Assembly (NCBI RefSeq): GCF_015160855.1
Contig: NZ_CP063373.1
Location: forward strand, 6,262,001 to 6,326,000
DNA: 64,000 bases
DNA from: Streptomyces ferrugineus
GTDB taxonomy: Bacteria; Actinomycetota; Actinomycetes; Streptomycetales; Streptomycetaceae
Direction of reading: 5' to 3'
Shown: piece by piece, positions 37,661 through 46,427 of the stretch
Layout: the number at the start of each line of letters is the position of its first letter
Numbering within the stretch: the stretch's first letter is position 1
Position numbers and translations under genes: made by a program
The notes under the pieces: model-generated
Databases searched by the model: none
What the model saw: only the letters and a program-made list of their open reading frames with translations
Told to the model about the DNA's origin: nothing

Positions 37661-38683
37661 TCACTCCCGGTTTCCGGAGACCGTCTCGCGCATGGCGCGC
37701 AGCGACTCCTTGAGCGAGCCCATGGTGGCGAGGACGGCGGTGGGCTCGTAGCCGCAGTGCGCCATGCAGTTGGCGCAACGCGGGTCCTTGCCGCGGCCGT
37801 ACTTGTCCCAGTCGGTGTCCTCGATCAGCTCGCGGTACGTCGGAACGTAGCCGTCGCTCATCAGGTAGCAGGGGCGCTGCCAGCCGAAGAGGGAGTAGTT
37901 GGGGATCGCCCAGGCGGTGCACGGGAAGTCGACCCTGCCCTCGAGGAAGTCGAGGAACAGCGGCGAGTGGTTGAGCCGCCAGCGGCGCCGGTTGCCGCCC
38001 GCGAAGGCCTTCTTGAACAGCTCGCGGGTCTGCTCGACGCCCAGGAAGTGCTCCTGGTCGGGCGCCTTCTCGTAGGCGTAGGCGGGCGAGATCATCATCT
38101 CGTCGACCTTCAGGTCGTCGTTGAGGAAGTTGAGCACCTCGATGATGGTCTGCGGGGTGTCGGTGTTGAAGAAGGTCGAGTTGGTGGTGACGCGGAAGCC
38201 GCGCCGCTTGGCCTCCTTGATCGCCTCCACCGCCTCGTCGAACACGCCCTCCTTCGCCACGGACTCGTCGTGGCGCTCGCGCAGGCCGTCGATGTGCACG
38301 GCGAAGGCGAAATACGGCGAGGGCTTGAACTTGTCCATCTTCTTGCGCAGCAGCACGGCGTTGGTGCACAGGAAGACGTACTTCCGCTTGGCCACCAGCT
38401 GCCGCACGATCTCGTCGATCTGCGGGTGCATCAGGGGCTCGCCACCGGCGATGGACACCATCGGCGCACCGGATTCGAGCACCGCTCCCACCGCCTGCGC
38501 GACGGGCATCCGCTGCTTCAGCACGCCGGCCGGGTGCTGGATCTTGCCGCAGCCCTCGCACTTGAGGTTGCAGGCGAAGAGCGGTTCCAGCTCGACGATG
38601 AGCGGAAACTTGTCACGCCTGCGGAGCTTTTGTTCGGCCAAGTAAGTAGCGACCTTGATGGACTGACGCAGTGGCATGGCCAT
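37661..38683 (-). CDS. hpnH: Hopanoid radical SAM protein (adenosyl-hopane forming)
   Basis: 340 residues from the ATG of [11 protein letters not shown], which has AGGAGG seven bases upstream. The radical SAM cysteines are in [12 protein letters not shown] (CX3CX2C). [15 protein letters not shown] supplies SAM contacts. Extra C-terminal cysteines ([12 protein letters not shown]) form the SPASM-like tail. HpnH adds the 5'-deoxyadenosyl radical to diploptene to make adenosylhopane, the first C35 step. It follows hpnG by five bases and precedes ispG. Confidence 0.96.
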   Translation of the reverse strand: MAMPLRQSIKVATYLAEQKLRRRDKFPLIVELEPLFACNLKCEGCGKIQHPAGVLKQRMPVAQAVGAVLESGAPMVSIAGGEPLMHPQIDEIVRQLVAKRKYVFLCTNAVLLRKKMDKFKPSPYFAFAVHIDGLRERHDESVAKEGVFDEAVEAIKEAKRRGFRVTTNSTFFNTDTPQTIIEVLNFLNDDLKVDEMMISPAYAYEKAPDQEHFLGVEQTRELFKKAFAGGNRRRWRLNHSPLFLDFLEGRVDFPCTAWAIPNYSLFGWQRPCYLMSDGYVPTYRELIEDTDWDKYGRGKDPRCANCMAHCGYEPTAVLATMGSLKESLRAMRETVSGNRE

Positions 38684-38688
38684 CTGGC

Positions 38689-39330
38689 TCACCTCCTGGG
38701 GAGCAGCAAAGAACGGTGCCATTCGTAGAATGCGGGCAGAACGGCACGAAGGACGCGGAAAGCCGATATTCCACCGCGCAACGTGCCGATCCGGACGAGT
38801 TCATGTTCTGGAGCGTCCACGACCACCCGGACGGCCGCAACCGGGCGCTCGCCCGTGCGTACGGCGCTCAGAAGCGTGACCGCCGATTCCATGTCGACCG
38901 CGATTGCGCCGGTCCCGAGCAGATCGGACCGTTCCTGGCCACGGACGACATGATCGGAACCGGTGAGCGGCCCGGTGTGGACGGTGCGGCCGGGAATGGT
39001 CCGCACGAGTTCCTTGACGAGTAGGTCGGTTCCCACGCACGGAACGGTTCCCGCCGGATCCCGGGTCTCCTCGGCGACGACCAGATCGCCGGGGTGCATC
39101 CCGGGGGCGAGTCCCGCGCAGAAGCCGGTGGCCAGTACGGCCGCTCCGCTGAGGGCGGGGTCGGCCAGGACACGGGTGACGGTGCGTTCGGCCGCTCGGG
39201 GCCCCATGCCCGTACGGAGCACGGTGACCGGCCCGCCGGCCCCGCCGCGCTCGCCGACGCGCAGGGCGAACTGTTCGATGCCGAGCGCGCAGGCGATCAG
39301 CAGCGGGGCCGGGGCGGGCTGTGGGCTCAT
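38689..39330 (-). CDS. hpnG: Hopanoid-cluster nucleoside phosphorylase-like protein
   Basis: 213 residues of the PNP/MTA nucleosidase fold: ALGIEQFALRVGE at the N-end, GFCAGLAPGMHPGDLVVAEE in the middle and the ribose-binding GAIAVDMESAVTLLSAV. HpnG removes adenine from adenosylhopane to give ribosylhopane or its phosphate. The ATG at 39328-39330 overlaps the shc stop by one base (TGATG), so translation is coupled. The order shc-hpnG-hpnH gives cyclisation, adenosyl transfer and depurination side by side. Confidence 0.93.
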   Translation of the reverse strand: MSPQPAPAPLLIACALGIEQFALRVGERGGAGGPVTVLRTGMGPRAAERTVTRVLADPALSGAAVLATGFCAGLAPGMHPGDLVVAEETRDPAGTVPCVGTDLLVKELVRTIPGRTVHTGPLTGSDHVVRGQERSDLLGTGAIAVDMESAVTLLSAVRTGERPVAAVRVVVDAPEHELVRIGTLRGGISAFRVLRAVLPAFYEWHRSLLLPRR

Positions 39331-41345
39331 CAGCTCCCCTTGGCCTCGACGAGCGACGGCTCGGGCTTCTTGGCGAAGGGCTCCCCGTGCACATACCGGC
39401 CGAGCGCGGTGAGCGGGAAGACCTGCCGGTAGAGGTGGTAGTTGATGGAGAAGTCCCAGGGGAAGCCGGTGCCGGTGAAGTACGGCTCGTCCCAGGAGCC
39501 GTCCTCGCGCTGGGTGGCCGCGAGCCACTCGACGCCGCGTTCGACGGCCTTGGAGTCCCGCTCCCCCGCCGCGAGCAGCGCCATCAGGGCCCACGCGGTC
39601 TGCGAGGCGGTCGAGGCGCCCTTGCCGCTCCACTCCTTGACGTACTTGTAGGAGCGCAGGTCCTCGCCCCAGCCGCCGTCGTCGTTCTGGACCGACTCCA
39701 GCCAGGTGACGGCGCGGCGGATCGCCGGGTGCGAGCCCGGGATGCCGGCGGCCACGAGGGCGGGTACGACCGATCCGGTGCCGTAGACGTAGTTCACGCC
39801 CCAGCGCCCGAACCACGAGCCGTCCGGTTCCTGCTCGGCGAGCAGCCAGCGGATGCCGCGCCGGGTGCGCGGGTCGTGGGCGAGGCCCTCGACCGCGAGC
39901 ATCTCGACGACGTGCGCGGTGACGTCCGCCGACGGCGGGTCGATGACCTCGCCGAAGTCGCAGAACGGCAGCCGGTTGGGGAAGGGGCTGGTGTTGTCGA
40001 CGTCGAAGGCACCCCACGCCCCGTTCCGCGACTGCATCCCGAGGTTCCAGCGCACCCCGCGACCGATCGCCCGCTCCGCCCGCTCCGGGTCGTGGTGCTT
40101 GACCCGGCGCAGCGCGAGGACCACCTCGGCGGTGTCGTCGATGTCGGGGTAGTTGTCGTTGTGGAACTCGAACGCCCAGCCGCCCGGAGGCAGTTGGGGA
40201 CGCCGTACGGCCCAGTCGCCGGGCCGGACGATCTCCTCGCCCAGCATCCAGTCGGCGGCCCTCACAAGCTGCGGATGGTCGGCGGGCACGCCCGCGTCCA
40301 CGAGCGCGATGGTGGCGAGGCAGGTGTCCCAGACCGGTGACTGGCAGGCCTCGATCATCCGGGCCCCGTCCTCGCGCCACACGGCGAAGCGGTCCAGGGA
40401 CGCCAGCCCCTCGCGCATCACGGGATGTTCGAGGTCGTAGCCGAGCAGCCGCAGCGCGATGATCGAGTACACCGCCGGCGGCTGGATGCCGCCCCAGCAG
40501 CCGTCGTTCTCCTGCCGCTCGATGATCCAGCGGGCGGCGCTGTTCATGGCGGCTCGGCGCAGCCTGCGCGGGGCGACCTTGCGCAACTGGTGCAGGGCCT
40601 TGTCGAGCCGCTGGAAGGCGCCGTCCCAACTGGCCGCCGGGGCGAGGGGCCTGGGCGGGTTGGGGTGGGCGGGGTCGGTGTGCAGTTCGTCGAGCGGGAA
40701 CGGCGCGGGCCGTACCGGACGCTTCGCGGAGACGATCGTCAGGGGGACTATGGTCTGCCGGGCCCAGCATCCGAAGTCGTAGATGTTGAGCGGGAACCAC
40801 TTGGGGAAGTAGATGAGCTCCGGCGGGAGTTCGGGCAGGTCCTCCCACTTCCACCAGCCGAACAGGGCCAGCCAGATCCGGGTGAAGACCCGGGAGGCGG
40901 CGATGCCGCCCTGCTCACGGATCCAGGCGGAGGCTCTCGCCATGTGCGGGGCGTCCGGCGCGTCGCCGGCCAGGCGGAGGGCGACGTAGGCCTCGATGGT
41001 GGTGGAGAGTTCGCCGGGGCCGCCGTAGAAGGTGGCCCAGGTGCCGTCCTCACGCTGCTCGCCACGGATGAACAGGGCGGCGGCCCGCGTGGTCTTCTCG
41101 TCGCGGATCCCGAGGAACTGACGGAGCAGCAGGTCCTCGGCGTCCATGGTGACGTTGGTCTCGAGGTCGCCCTTCCACCAGCCCTGGGCGTCCTGCTTGG
41201 CCAGCAGGAAGTCGGTGGCACGCGCTGCCGCGCGCCGGGCGGCCTCGTGCACCCCGGCCGCCACGGGTGTCTCGCTGTCGGTGTCGCTGGCCGCGGCTGC
41301 CCGGGGCGGCACTGCCCCGGTGCTTCCGTCGGTCGTCGCTGTCAT
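39330..41345 (-). CDS. shc: Squalene-hopene cyclase
   Basis: 671 residues. The membrane-associated class II triterpene cyclase turns squalene into hopene/hopanol. The proton donor motif DxDD is DIDDTA near residue 402. Several QW repeats are seen (QREDGTWATFYGG, QENDGCWGG, QSRNGAWGAF, QNDDGGWGED, QREDGSWDEPYFTG). Loop residues ACQSPVWDTCL line the cavity. About 45 residues of low-complexity N-end precede the fold. The ATG at 41345 follows GAAGGGGAAGCC. A strong hairpin stands in the 143-bp gap behind the prenyl synthase. Confidence 0.97.
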   Translation of the reverse strand: MTATTDGSTGAVPPRAAAASDTDSETPVAAGVHEAARRAAARATDFLLAKQDAQGWWKGDLETNVTMDAEDLLLRQFLGIRDEKTTRAAALFIRGEQREDGTWATFYGGPGELSTTIEAYVALRLAGDAPDAPHMARASAWIREQGGIAASRVFTRIWLALFGWWKWEDLPELPPELIYFPKWFPLNIYDFGCWARQTIVPLTIVSAKRPVRPAPFPLDELHTDPAHPNPPRPLAPAASWDGAFQRLDKALHQLRKVAPRRLRRAAMNSAARWIIERQENDGCWGGIQPPAVYSIIALRLLGYDLEHPVMREGLASLDRFAVWREDGARMIEACQSPVWDTCLATIALVDAGVPADHPQLVRAADWMLGEEIVRPGDWAVRRPQLPPGGWAFEFHNDNYPDIDDTAEVVLALRRVKHHDPERAERAIGRGVRWNLGMQSRNGAWGAFDVDNTSPFPNRLPFCDFGEVIDPPSADVTAHVVEMLAVEGLAHDPRTRRGIRWLLAEQEPDGSWFGRWGVNYVYGTGSVVPALVAAGIPGSHPAIRRAVTWLESVQNDDGGWGEDLRSYKYVKEWSGKGASTASQTAWALMALLAAGERDSKAVERGVEWLAATQREDGSWDEPYFTGTGFPWDFSINYHLYRQVFPLTALGRYVHGEPFAKKPEPSLVEAKGS

Positions 41346-41398
41346 GGCTTCCCCTTCGTGCAGTGCGACAGGTAGTGCGTCTGCTGTGGGTCCGCCGT

Positions 41399-41431
41399 CG
41401 GCCGGTGCGCTGGGTCCAGCGGCACCGGCCG
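41399..41431. promoter_or_regulatory. Long hairpin in the prenyl synthase-shc gap
   Basis: CGGCCGGTGC (41399-41408) pairs with GCACCGGCCG (41422-41431), and the stem continues as GCTGG/CCAGC around a 2-base loop with one bulged G. Fifteen base pairs in all. It interrupts an otherwise tightly packed operon and may set the expression ratio of the genes on each side or protect mRNA ends. Confidence 0.6.
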
Positions 41432-41488
41432 GCGACTACGCGAGGGCTATTCGACCGATACTGATCATCTCTTTTCGCCCTGGTCGGG

Positions 41489-42625
41489 TCATCTCTTTCG
41501 TACGACGACGAAGTCGGCGAGCGCCGTGAACCGCTCCCGCACCTGCTCGGGCATGTCGACGGTGTCGAGGGCCTCGACGGCGACGGTGTGCTGGCGGCGC
41601 GCCTCCTCGGCGGTCCACTCGCGCCCGCCCGCCTCCTCGATGAGGGCGGCGCGGGCCGCGAACTCCTCCTCGGAGAAGTTCTCGAAGTCGCTGGCCTTGG
41701 CGTCGGCGGCGAGGATCTCGCCGAGCCGCTCGGAGGCGGACCCGCCCGCCGCGAGCGCCGCCACCACCGGCAGGGACTTCTTGCGCTGGCGCAGGTCGCT
41801 CCAGGTCTGCTTGCCGGTGGCGACCGGGTCGCCCCAGATGCCGAGGAGGTCGTCCACGGCCTGGAAGGCGAGGCCCAGGTGGTAGCCGTACTTCTCCAGG
41901 GTGTCGGCCGTGCGGTCGTCCGCGCCGCCGAGCACCGCGCCGATGGAGGAGGCGCAGGCGAGCAGGGCGCCGGTCTTGTTGCCCTCCATCTCCAGGCACT
42001 CCTCGACGCTGACGCGGTCGCGGTGCTCGTAGGAGATGTCCTGCGCCTGTCCGTCGATGAGGGCGCGGGTGGCGGTGGTCAGGCGGCGGGTGGCGCGGCC
42101 CGCCTCCACGGTGCCGAGCTCCAGCAGCAGTTCGTTGGCGAGGGCGAACAGGGCGTCGCCGACGAGGATGGCCTGGGCGGGGCCGTGCACCTTCCAGACG
42201 GTGTCGCGGTGGCGGCGCTGTTCGTCGCCGTCCATCAGGTCGTCGTGCAGGAGTGAGAAGTTGTGGACCAGTTCGACGGCGACGCCGCCGGGGACGCCGA
42301 CCTCGGGCGCGGCTCCGGTGACCTCGGCCGAGAGCAGCGCGAGGGCGGGGCGTACGGCCTTGCCGCCGTCGCCGGCCGTGGGGTTGCCGTCGGCGTCGAT
42401 CCAGCCGAAGTGGTAGGCGGAAACGGTGTCCATGGGAGGGGCCAGGCGGTCGACGGCCGCCCGCAGTACCGGTGTGGTCAGGGTCCTACCGCGCTCCAGG
42501 AGCGCGGTCACGTCCACCGCGGTCTCTCGAGCGGCCTTCTCGGCCGGGGGCACAGTGGGCACAGTCTCTCCTCTTGTCGCGGTACCGGGGGTGCGGGGGC
42601 CTGCCGCCGTGCGCTGGTTCAGCAT
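41489..42625 (-). CDS. Polyprenyl (farnesyl-type) diphosphate synthase
   Basis: 378 residues. The first Asp-rich motif is LLHDDLMDGDEQRR and the second is AFQAVDDLLGIWGD. GGKAVRPALALL near residue 85 is the substrate-binding start. The bulky or small residue before the first motif (FSLLHDD) suggests a short-chain product, and in this operon farnesyl diphosphate for squalene is the logical role. The ATG at 42625 or the adjoining GTG at 42628 overlaps the hpnE stop, with GGAGG in front. Product length needs an assay. Confidence 0.9.
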   Translation of the reverse strand: MLNQRTAAGPRTPGTATRGETVPTVPPAEKAARETAVDVTALLERGRTLTTPVLRAAVDRLAPPMDTVSAYHFGWIDADGNPTAGDGGKAVRPALALLSAEVTGAAPEVGVPGGVAVELVHNFSLLHDDLMDGDEQRRHRDTVWKVHGPAQAILVGDALFALANELLLELGTVEAGRATRRLTTATRALIDGQAQDISYEHRDRVSVEECLEMEGNKTGALLACASSIGAVLGGADDRTADTLEKYGYHLGLAFQAVDDLLGIWGDPVATGKQTWSDLRQRKKSLPVVAALAAGGSASERLGEILAADAKASDFENFSEEEFAARAALIEEAGGREWTAEEARRQHTVAVEALDTVDMPEQVRERFTALADFVVVRKR

Positions 42626-44052
42626 CACGCCGCCTCCTCCACGTCGAAGAGGTGACTGGGGCGGGGCCGGCCCAGGGCGCTCAGCGCGGCTTCGGCCGCG
42701 CTCACGCCACTGCGGACCGCACTCTCCATGGTCGCGGGCCACCCGGTGGCGGTCCACGCTCCGGCCAGATAGAGGCCGGGGACTTTGGTGCGGGCGCCGG
42801 GCCGCAGCCGCCCGACGCCGGGGGTGGGAGCGAAGGTCGCGGTGCGCTCCCTGGTCACGAAGAAGTCCCTGACCTCGGCGCCGCGCGCCCCGGGCAACAG
42901 CCGCTCCAGCTCGGGCAGATAGCGCTCGCGAAGGGCGGCGACGGGTTCGTCGATCTCGTCGTGCGCGGCCGACTGGGACAGGGCGAGGTACTGGCCGTCC
43001 CGGAGCCCGGAGGCCTCGGTGCGGTCGAACACCCACTGGACCGGGGTGCCCAGGGCCGTGAAGAACGGCCTGCTGAGCACCTTGCGGTCGTAGACGACAT
43101 GGACGTTGAGGATCGGCGCGGTGCCGATCTCCAGGAGCCGTCCGGGGGCGTCGAGGGCGCCGTCGGGCAGCAGGTCGTGCGCCTCGCGCTGGGCCACGGC
43201 GAGGACGACCGCGTCCGCCTGGAGCGTCTCGCCGGGAACCTCAACGCGCAGGCGTCCGTTCTCGTCAGAGGAGATGGAGGTGACGCGTGTACGGACCTCG
43301 ATACGGACGCCCGCCGAGTCGAGCGCCTTGCGGGCCAGCCGGTCATGCAGTTCGCCCAGGGGGACGCGCGCCCAGCCGATGTCGGCCGCGCCCGGGTCGG
43401 ACAGCAGACCGGTCTTGAACACCATCGCGGCGAGCCCCAGCGAGGCGTCGCCCGCGACCGCGTTGAGGGTGGCGACCCCGACCAGGTCCCACAGGGCCTC
43501 GACGGCACGCGCCGACTGACCGCGCGCGGCCAGCCAGCTGCCGAAGTCCTGGGTGTCCAGGGTCGGATCGGCGAGGTCGAGCCCCTTGAGCGCGAGCGCG
43601 GCACGACCGACCTTGGCGCGTTCGGCGAGGGAGAGATGCGGATACGTCGCCAGGCTCCGGCCCAGGTGCAGGGGTACGGGCAGCGCGTCGCGCCGCAGCC
43701 TGCCGAGCCGGCGGCCCTCGGGCCGGGCGACGTCGAGGACGGGCACGTCGAGACGATCCTGCAGCGGCGCCAGCGCCGATCCCTCGATGCGGTCGAGGAA
43801 CCAGCGGTAGGCGGTGCAGCAGCGCAGATAGACGTGCTGGCCGTTGTCGACGGTGAGTTCGCCGCGCTGGAAGGAGAAGGCCAGGCCGCCGAGCCTCGGC
43901 CTGCCCTCGAGCAGGGTGACGCGCACTCCGGCGTCGGCGAGGGCGAGCGCGGCGGTGATGCCGGCGAGCCCGCCGCCGATCACGACGGCGTCCCGCCCGG
44001 AGCGTGCCGGGGTGTGAGCGAGCGACCCTTCCGGCCGCGTGCCGTCGGTCAT
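42625..44052 (-). CDS. hpnE: Hydroxysqualene dehydroxylase
   Basis: 475 residues. It is an FAD amine-oxidase-like protein with VIGGGLAGITAALALADAG at 23-41 and LEGRPRLGGLAFSF next to it. The C-terminal FAD motif is GLYLAGAWTATGWPATMESAVRSG. It reduces hydroxysqualene to squalene, the last step of the three-gene HpnCDE route. The ATG overlaps the stop of the 47-residue gene (ATGA), and its own stop overlaps the prenyl synthase start. Confidence 0.95.
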   Translation of the reverse strand: MTDGTRPEGSLAHTPARSGRDAVVIGGGLAGITAALALADAGVRVTLLEGRPRLGGLAFSFQRGELTVDNGQHVYLRCCTAYRWFLDRIEGSALAPLQDRLDVPVLDVARPEGRRLGRLRRDALPVPLHLGRSLATYPHLSLAERAKVGRAALALKGLDLADPTLDTQDFGSWLAARGQSARAVEALWDLVGVATLNAVAGDASLGLAAMVFKTGLLSDPGAADIGWARVPLGELHDRLARKALDSAGVRIEVRTRVTSISSDENGRLRVEVPGETLQADAVVLAVAQREAHDLLPDGALDAPGRLLEIGTAPILNVHVVYDRKVLSRPFFTALGTPVQWVFDRTEASGLRDGQYLALSQSAAHDEIDEPVAALRERYLPELERLLPGARGAEVRDFFVTRERTATFAPTPGVGRLRPGARTKVPGLYLAGAWTATGWPATMESAVRSGVSAAEAALSALGRPRPSHLFDVEEAA

Positions 44053-44192
44053 CGTCCGCCCTCCCCTGCGCGACCGCCACGCCGGTGCTTGAACGCTGCA
44101 CGGCCGGTCGTCTCAGTCAGGGACGCGGCTCGGCGGCGGAGGGTTGCCCGCCGCTTTTCGCCGGTGGCATCACCTTGGACCGGAATGTCCAT
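44049..44192 (-). CDS. Small conserved protein between hpnD and hpnE (DUF6380-like)
   Basis: 47 residues, beginning MDIPVQGDATGEKRRATLRR and ending GGRAGEGGR. The ATG (44190-44192) overlaps the hpnD TGA by one base and its TGA overlaps the hpnE ATG, a perfect operon fit. GGAGG precedes the ATG by nine bases. The chain is very basic, with seven or more Arg in the first half, and has no membrane helix. I recall a DUF6380 family at this place in streptomycete hopanoid clusters. Role unknown; it could help assemble the HpnC/D/E enzymes or simply couple translation. Confidence 0.82.
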   Translation of the reverse strand: MDIPVQGDATGEKRRATLRRRAASLTETTGRAAFKHRRGGRAGEGGR

Positions 44193-45142
44193 CAGGCGCG
44201 CCTCCTGACGGTACGGCGGGTCGCATGCCGGGTGTCCAGACCGCTCAGGCCGCGCACGGCGACGTACGCCTTCTCCCGCCCGGGCAGCGAGACGCGGCCG
44301 CGCAGCACGGCCTCCGGGTCGCGCTCGATGCGGTCGAGCAGGCGGCGGTAGATGCCGGCCATGGCGGCGACACAGGCGCCGCTGCGCCGGTCGAGCATGG
44401 GCAGCAGCCGGTAGCCCTCGGCGAAAAGGGCGCGGGCCCGACGCACTTCGAAGTGCACGAGGCCCGCGAAGTCGGAACCCTCCGGTGGAGTCGGCCCGCT
44501 GAAGCCGGCCGAGCAGCCGAATTTGGCGAGGTCGTCGGAGGGCAGATAGGTGCGCCCTCCCTGGGCGTCCTCGCGGACGTCGCGCAGGATATTGGTGAGC
44601 TGGAGCGCGAGCCCCAGCGTGTCGGCGTACTCGGGAGCGCGCTCGGCGCCGCGCGCGCCCGGTTCCGTGCCGAAGACCCCGAGCGACAGCCGCCCGATGG
44701 CACCCGCGACACAGCGGCAGTAGGCCTTCAGGTCGTCCCAGGTCTCGTAGGTCTCGCCGCGTACGTCCATCAGGACGCCGTCGATCAGCTCGTCGAGGCC
44801 GCCGAGCGGGATCGGGAAGGTGTCGGCGGCGTGGGCGAGGGCGACGGCCACGGGGTCGATGTCGTCCTCGTCGACGGCCCGGTCGCGGATCCGGGTCAGC
44901 AGCCGGCGGGTGTCCTCGAGTCTGGCGACCTTGACGTCGCCGGTCAGGGCGCCGTCGCCGATGTCGTCGACACGGCGCGAGAACGCGTACAGCGCCGACA
45001 TGGCGCGGCGTTTGGGCGTGGGCAGCAGCCTGATCCCGTAGGCGAAGTTTCGGGCCTGCTGTCCGGTGACGGCCTCGCAGTAGCTGTAGGCGGCGAGTAC
45101 CGGTGCGGACGCGTGTGGTGCAGACTCCACGGTCCGGATCAC
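44192..45142 (-). CDS. hpnD: Presqualene diphosphate synthase
   Basis: 316 residues of the squalene/phytoene synthase family. The first Asp motif is SRRVDDIGDG and the second is RDVREDAQGGRTYLP; YCRCVAGAIGRLSLGVFG lies between. It condenses two farnesyl diphosphates to presqualene diphosphate. The GTG start at 45140-45142 overlaps the hpnC stop (GTGA). The last 30 residues are Arg-rich and may bind the membrane surface. Confidence 0.94.
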   Translation of the reverse strand: MIRTVESAPHASAPVLAAYSYCEAVTGQQARNFAYGIRLLPTPKRRAMSALYAFSRRVDDIGDGALTGDVKVARLEDTRRLLTRIRDRAVDEDDIDPVAVALAHAADTFPIPLGGLDELIDGVLMDVRGETYETWDDLKAYCRCVAGAIGRLSLGVFGTEPGARGAERAPEYADTLGLALQLTNILRDVREDAQGGRTYLPSDDLAKFGCSAGFSGPTPPEGSDFAGLVHFEVRRARALFAEGYRLLPMLDRRSGACVAAMAGIYRRLLDRIERDPEAVLRGRVSLPGREKAYVAVRGLSGLDTRHATRRTVRRRA

Positions 45143-46038
45143 CCCTCTCCTCGCAGAGTCACGCCCACCTCGCGCAGCAGCTGGCGCTTGCTGGCCTTGG
45201 GCGGGCCGGGAAGTACGTCGTATTCGGCGGCGGCGATCGCACGGATCGCCGCCCTTCCTCCCGCCACGAAACCCGCGAGCAGCAGCTTGAGCCTGCCGTG
45301 GACGCTACCCACCAGAGGGGTGCCTTCATTCAGGAGGTTCCGGGCACGTTCGGCTTCGTATGCAACCAGTGCGCGCACCGATGCGCCCGCTGTCTTCGCC
45401 GCGAGATCGGTTTCCTGGACGTGAAAGCGCTTCATGTCCGCGGCGGGCAGGTAGATCCGGTCACGGCCGAGGTCCTCGGCGACGTCCTGGAGGTGCTCGA
45501 CGATCTGCAGCGCGGTGCAGACCGCGTCGGAGCGGCGGATCCGCTCGGGCGTCCCCGTTCCGGTGACGGCGAGGACGAGACGGCCGACGGGGTTGGCGGA
45601 CAGTTCGCAGTAGGCAAGGAGATCGTCGTAGGTCTCGTAGCGCCCCACGAGCTGGTCCTGGCGGTTGGCGGCGATCAGGCCGAGAAAGGGCTCGGGGGTG
45701 AGCGAGCGGCGGCGGACCGTCGGCTGGAGGCGGCGCAGCAGGGGGTGGCGCGGTGTGCCGTCGAAGACCCGGCGCAGATCGGCCTCGAAGGCGTCGAGCA
45801 GGATCAGGGGGTCCTCGGAGTCCTCGGGCGCCACGCCGAGCAGCCGGGCGTCGGCGCCACCGGGGGCGAGATCGCCGTCGCCGATGTCGTCGACGAGGCG
45901 GGCGAAGCCGTAGACGGCCATGAGGTCGGCACGCCAGGCCCTGGGCAGGAAGAACGGTGCCACGGGGAAGTTCTCCGCGGCGGCCTTGTCGAGCGTGCCG
46001 CGCTCCGGATCGTCCGCGGGCGCGCCGGTTGCCCTCAC
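45139..46038 (-). CDS. hpnC: Hydroxysqualene synthase
   Basis: 299 residues. Same fold as HpnD: ENFPVAPFFLPRAWRADLMAVYGFARLVDDIGDGD holds the first Asp motif, YCELSANPVGRLVLAVTG the middle and DVAEDLGRDRIYLP the second. It turns presqualene diphosphate into hydroxysqualene. GTG at 46036-46038 is the first start of the fold and overlaps the stop of a 22-codon upstream frame, which may explain the absence of its own strong ribosome site. It is the first enzyme gene of the leftward hopanoid operon. Confidence 0.93.
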   Translation of the reverse strand: MRATGAPADDPERGTLDKAAAENFPVAPFFLPRAWRADLMAVYGFARLVDDIGDGDLAPGGADARLLGVAPEDSEDPLILLDAFEADLRRVFDGTPRHPLLRRLQPTVRRRSLTPEPFLGLIAANRQDQLVGRYETYDDLLAYCELSANPVGRLVLAVTGTGTPERIRRSDAVCTALQIVEHLQDVAEDLGRDRIYLPAADMKRFHVQETDLAAKTAGASVRALVAYEAERARNLLNEGTPLVGSVHGRLKLLLAGFVAGGRAAIRAIAAAEYDVLPGPPKASKRQLLREVGVTLRGEG

Positions 46039-46103
46039 CGTGGACTGCCCGGGGCGGGGACGGCGCAGGCGGATGCGTTCAGCCGGGGAGTTTCCGTAGC
46101 CAT
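46035..46103 (-). CDS. Possible 22-residue upstream frame coupled to hpnC
   Basis: ATG at 46101-46103 has GGGAG upstream. The frame reads MATETPRLNASACAVPAPGS plus two residues and stops in TGA that overlaps the hpnC GTG by four bases, the same pattern as the true gene joints of the operon. It may be a leader for translational coupling. No homology known; chance is possible. Confidence 0.4.
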   Translation of the reverse strand: MATETPRLNASACAVPAPGSPR

Positions 46104-46245
46104 TGCCGTCACATCTCCCGTTCTACACCGCAGACCCAATGCGCACTATTTCGGACACGCCGCCCGGACGTCCGCGCCGCAGCCCGGAGAGAGGGGGTGG
46201 TGCCTTATCGCCCCACTTGCCGCGTTTCGGTACCGGTACAGCTTA

Positions 46246-46257
46246 CGTTGTACAACG
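46246..46257. promoter_or_regulatory. 12-bp palindrome upstream of the hopanoid operon
   Basis: CGTTGTACAACG is perfectly self-complementary and stands alone in the 324-bp spacer about 210 bp before hpnC. It fits the size of a MarR or small TetR-type site. It could also form part of a promoter. Confidence 0.42.
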
Positions 46258-46358
46258 CAGCGTGGCCCGTGCGGGTGTCCTGCACATCACAACAACACAC
46301 CGATTGGCGTCAAGATTCCTGAAGCCAGCCGGAGTTGACGTTTCCTTTGCAGACGCGG

Positions 46359-46385
46359 GCCCCGCCGGGACAGTTCCGGCGGGGC
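46359..46385 (-). terminator. Terminator of the envelope ABC operon
   Basis: GCCCCGCCGG (46359-46368) pairs with CCGGCGGGGC (46376-46385) over 10 bp with a 7-base loop, 43 bp beyond the stop of the ATPase gene. It probably separates that operon from the hopanoid operon in the same direction. Confidence 0.65.
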
Positions 46386-46427
46386 TCCGGGAAGCTCACT
46401 GGGCCGTACGGCTCATGTCCGGGTGGA

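Larger units (their letters stand above)
46104..46427. other. Promoter region of the hopanoid operon
   Basis: 324 bp without a gene. It carries the perfect palindrome CGTTGTACAACG at 46246-46257 and the terminator of the upstream ABC operon at 46359-46385. On the minus strand TTGTAC (46254-46249) could be a -35 box, but no good -10 follows. Confidence 0.5.
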
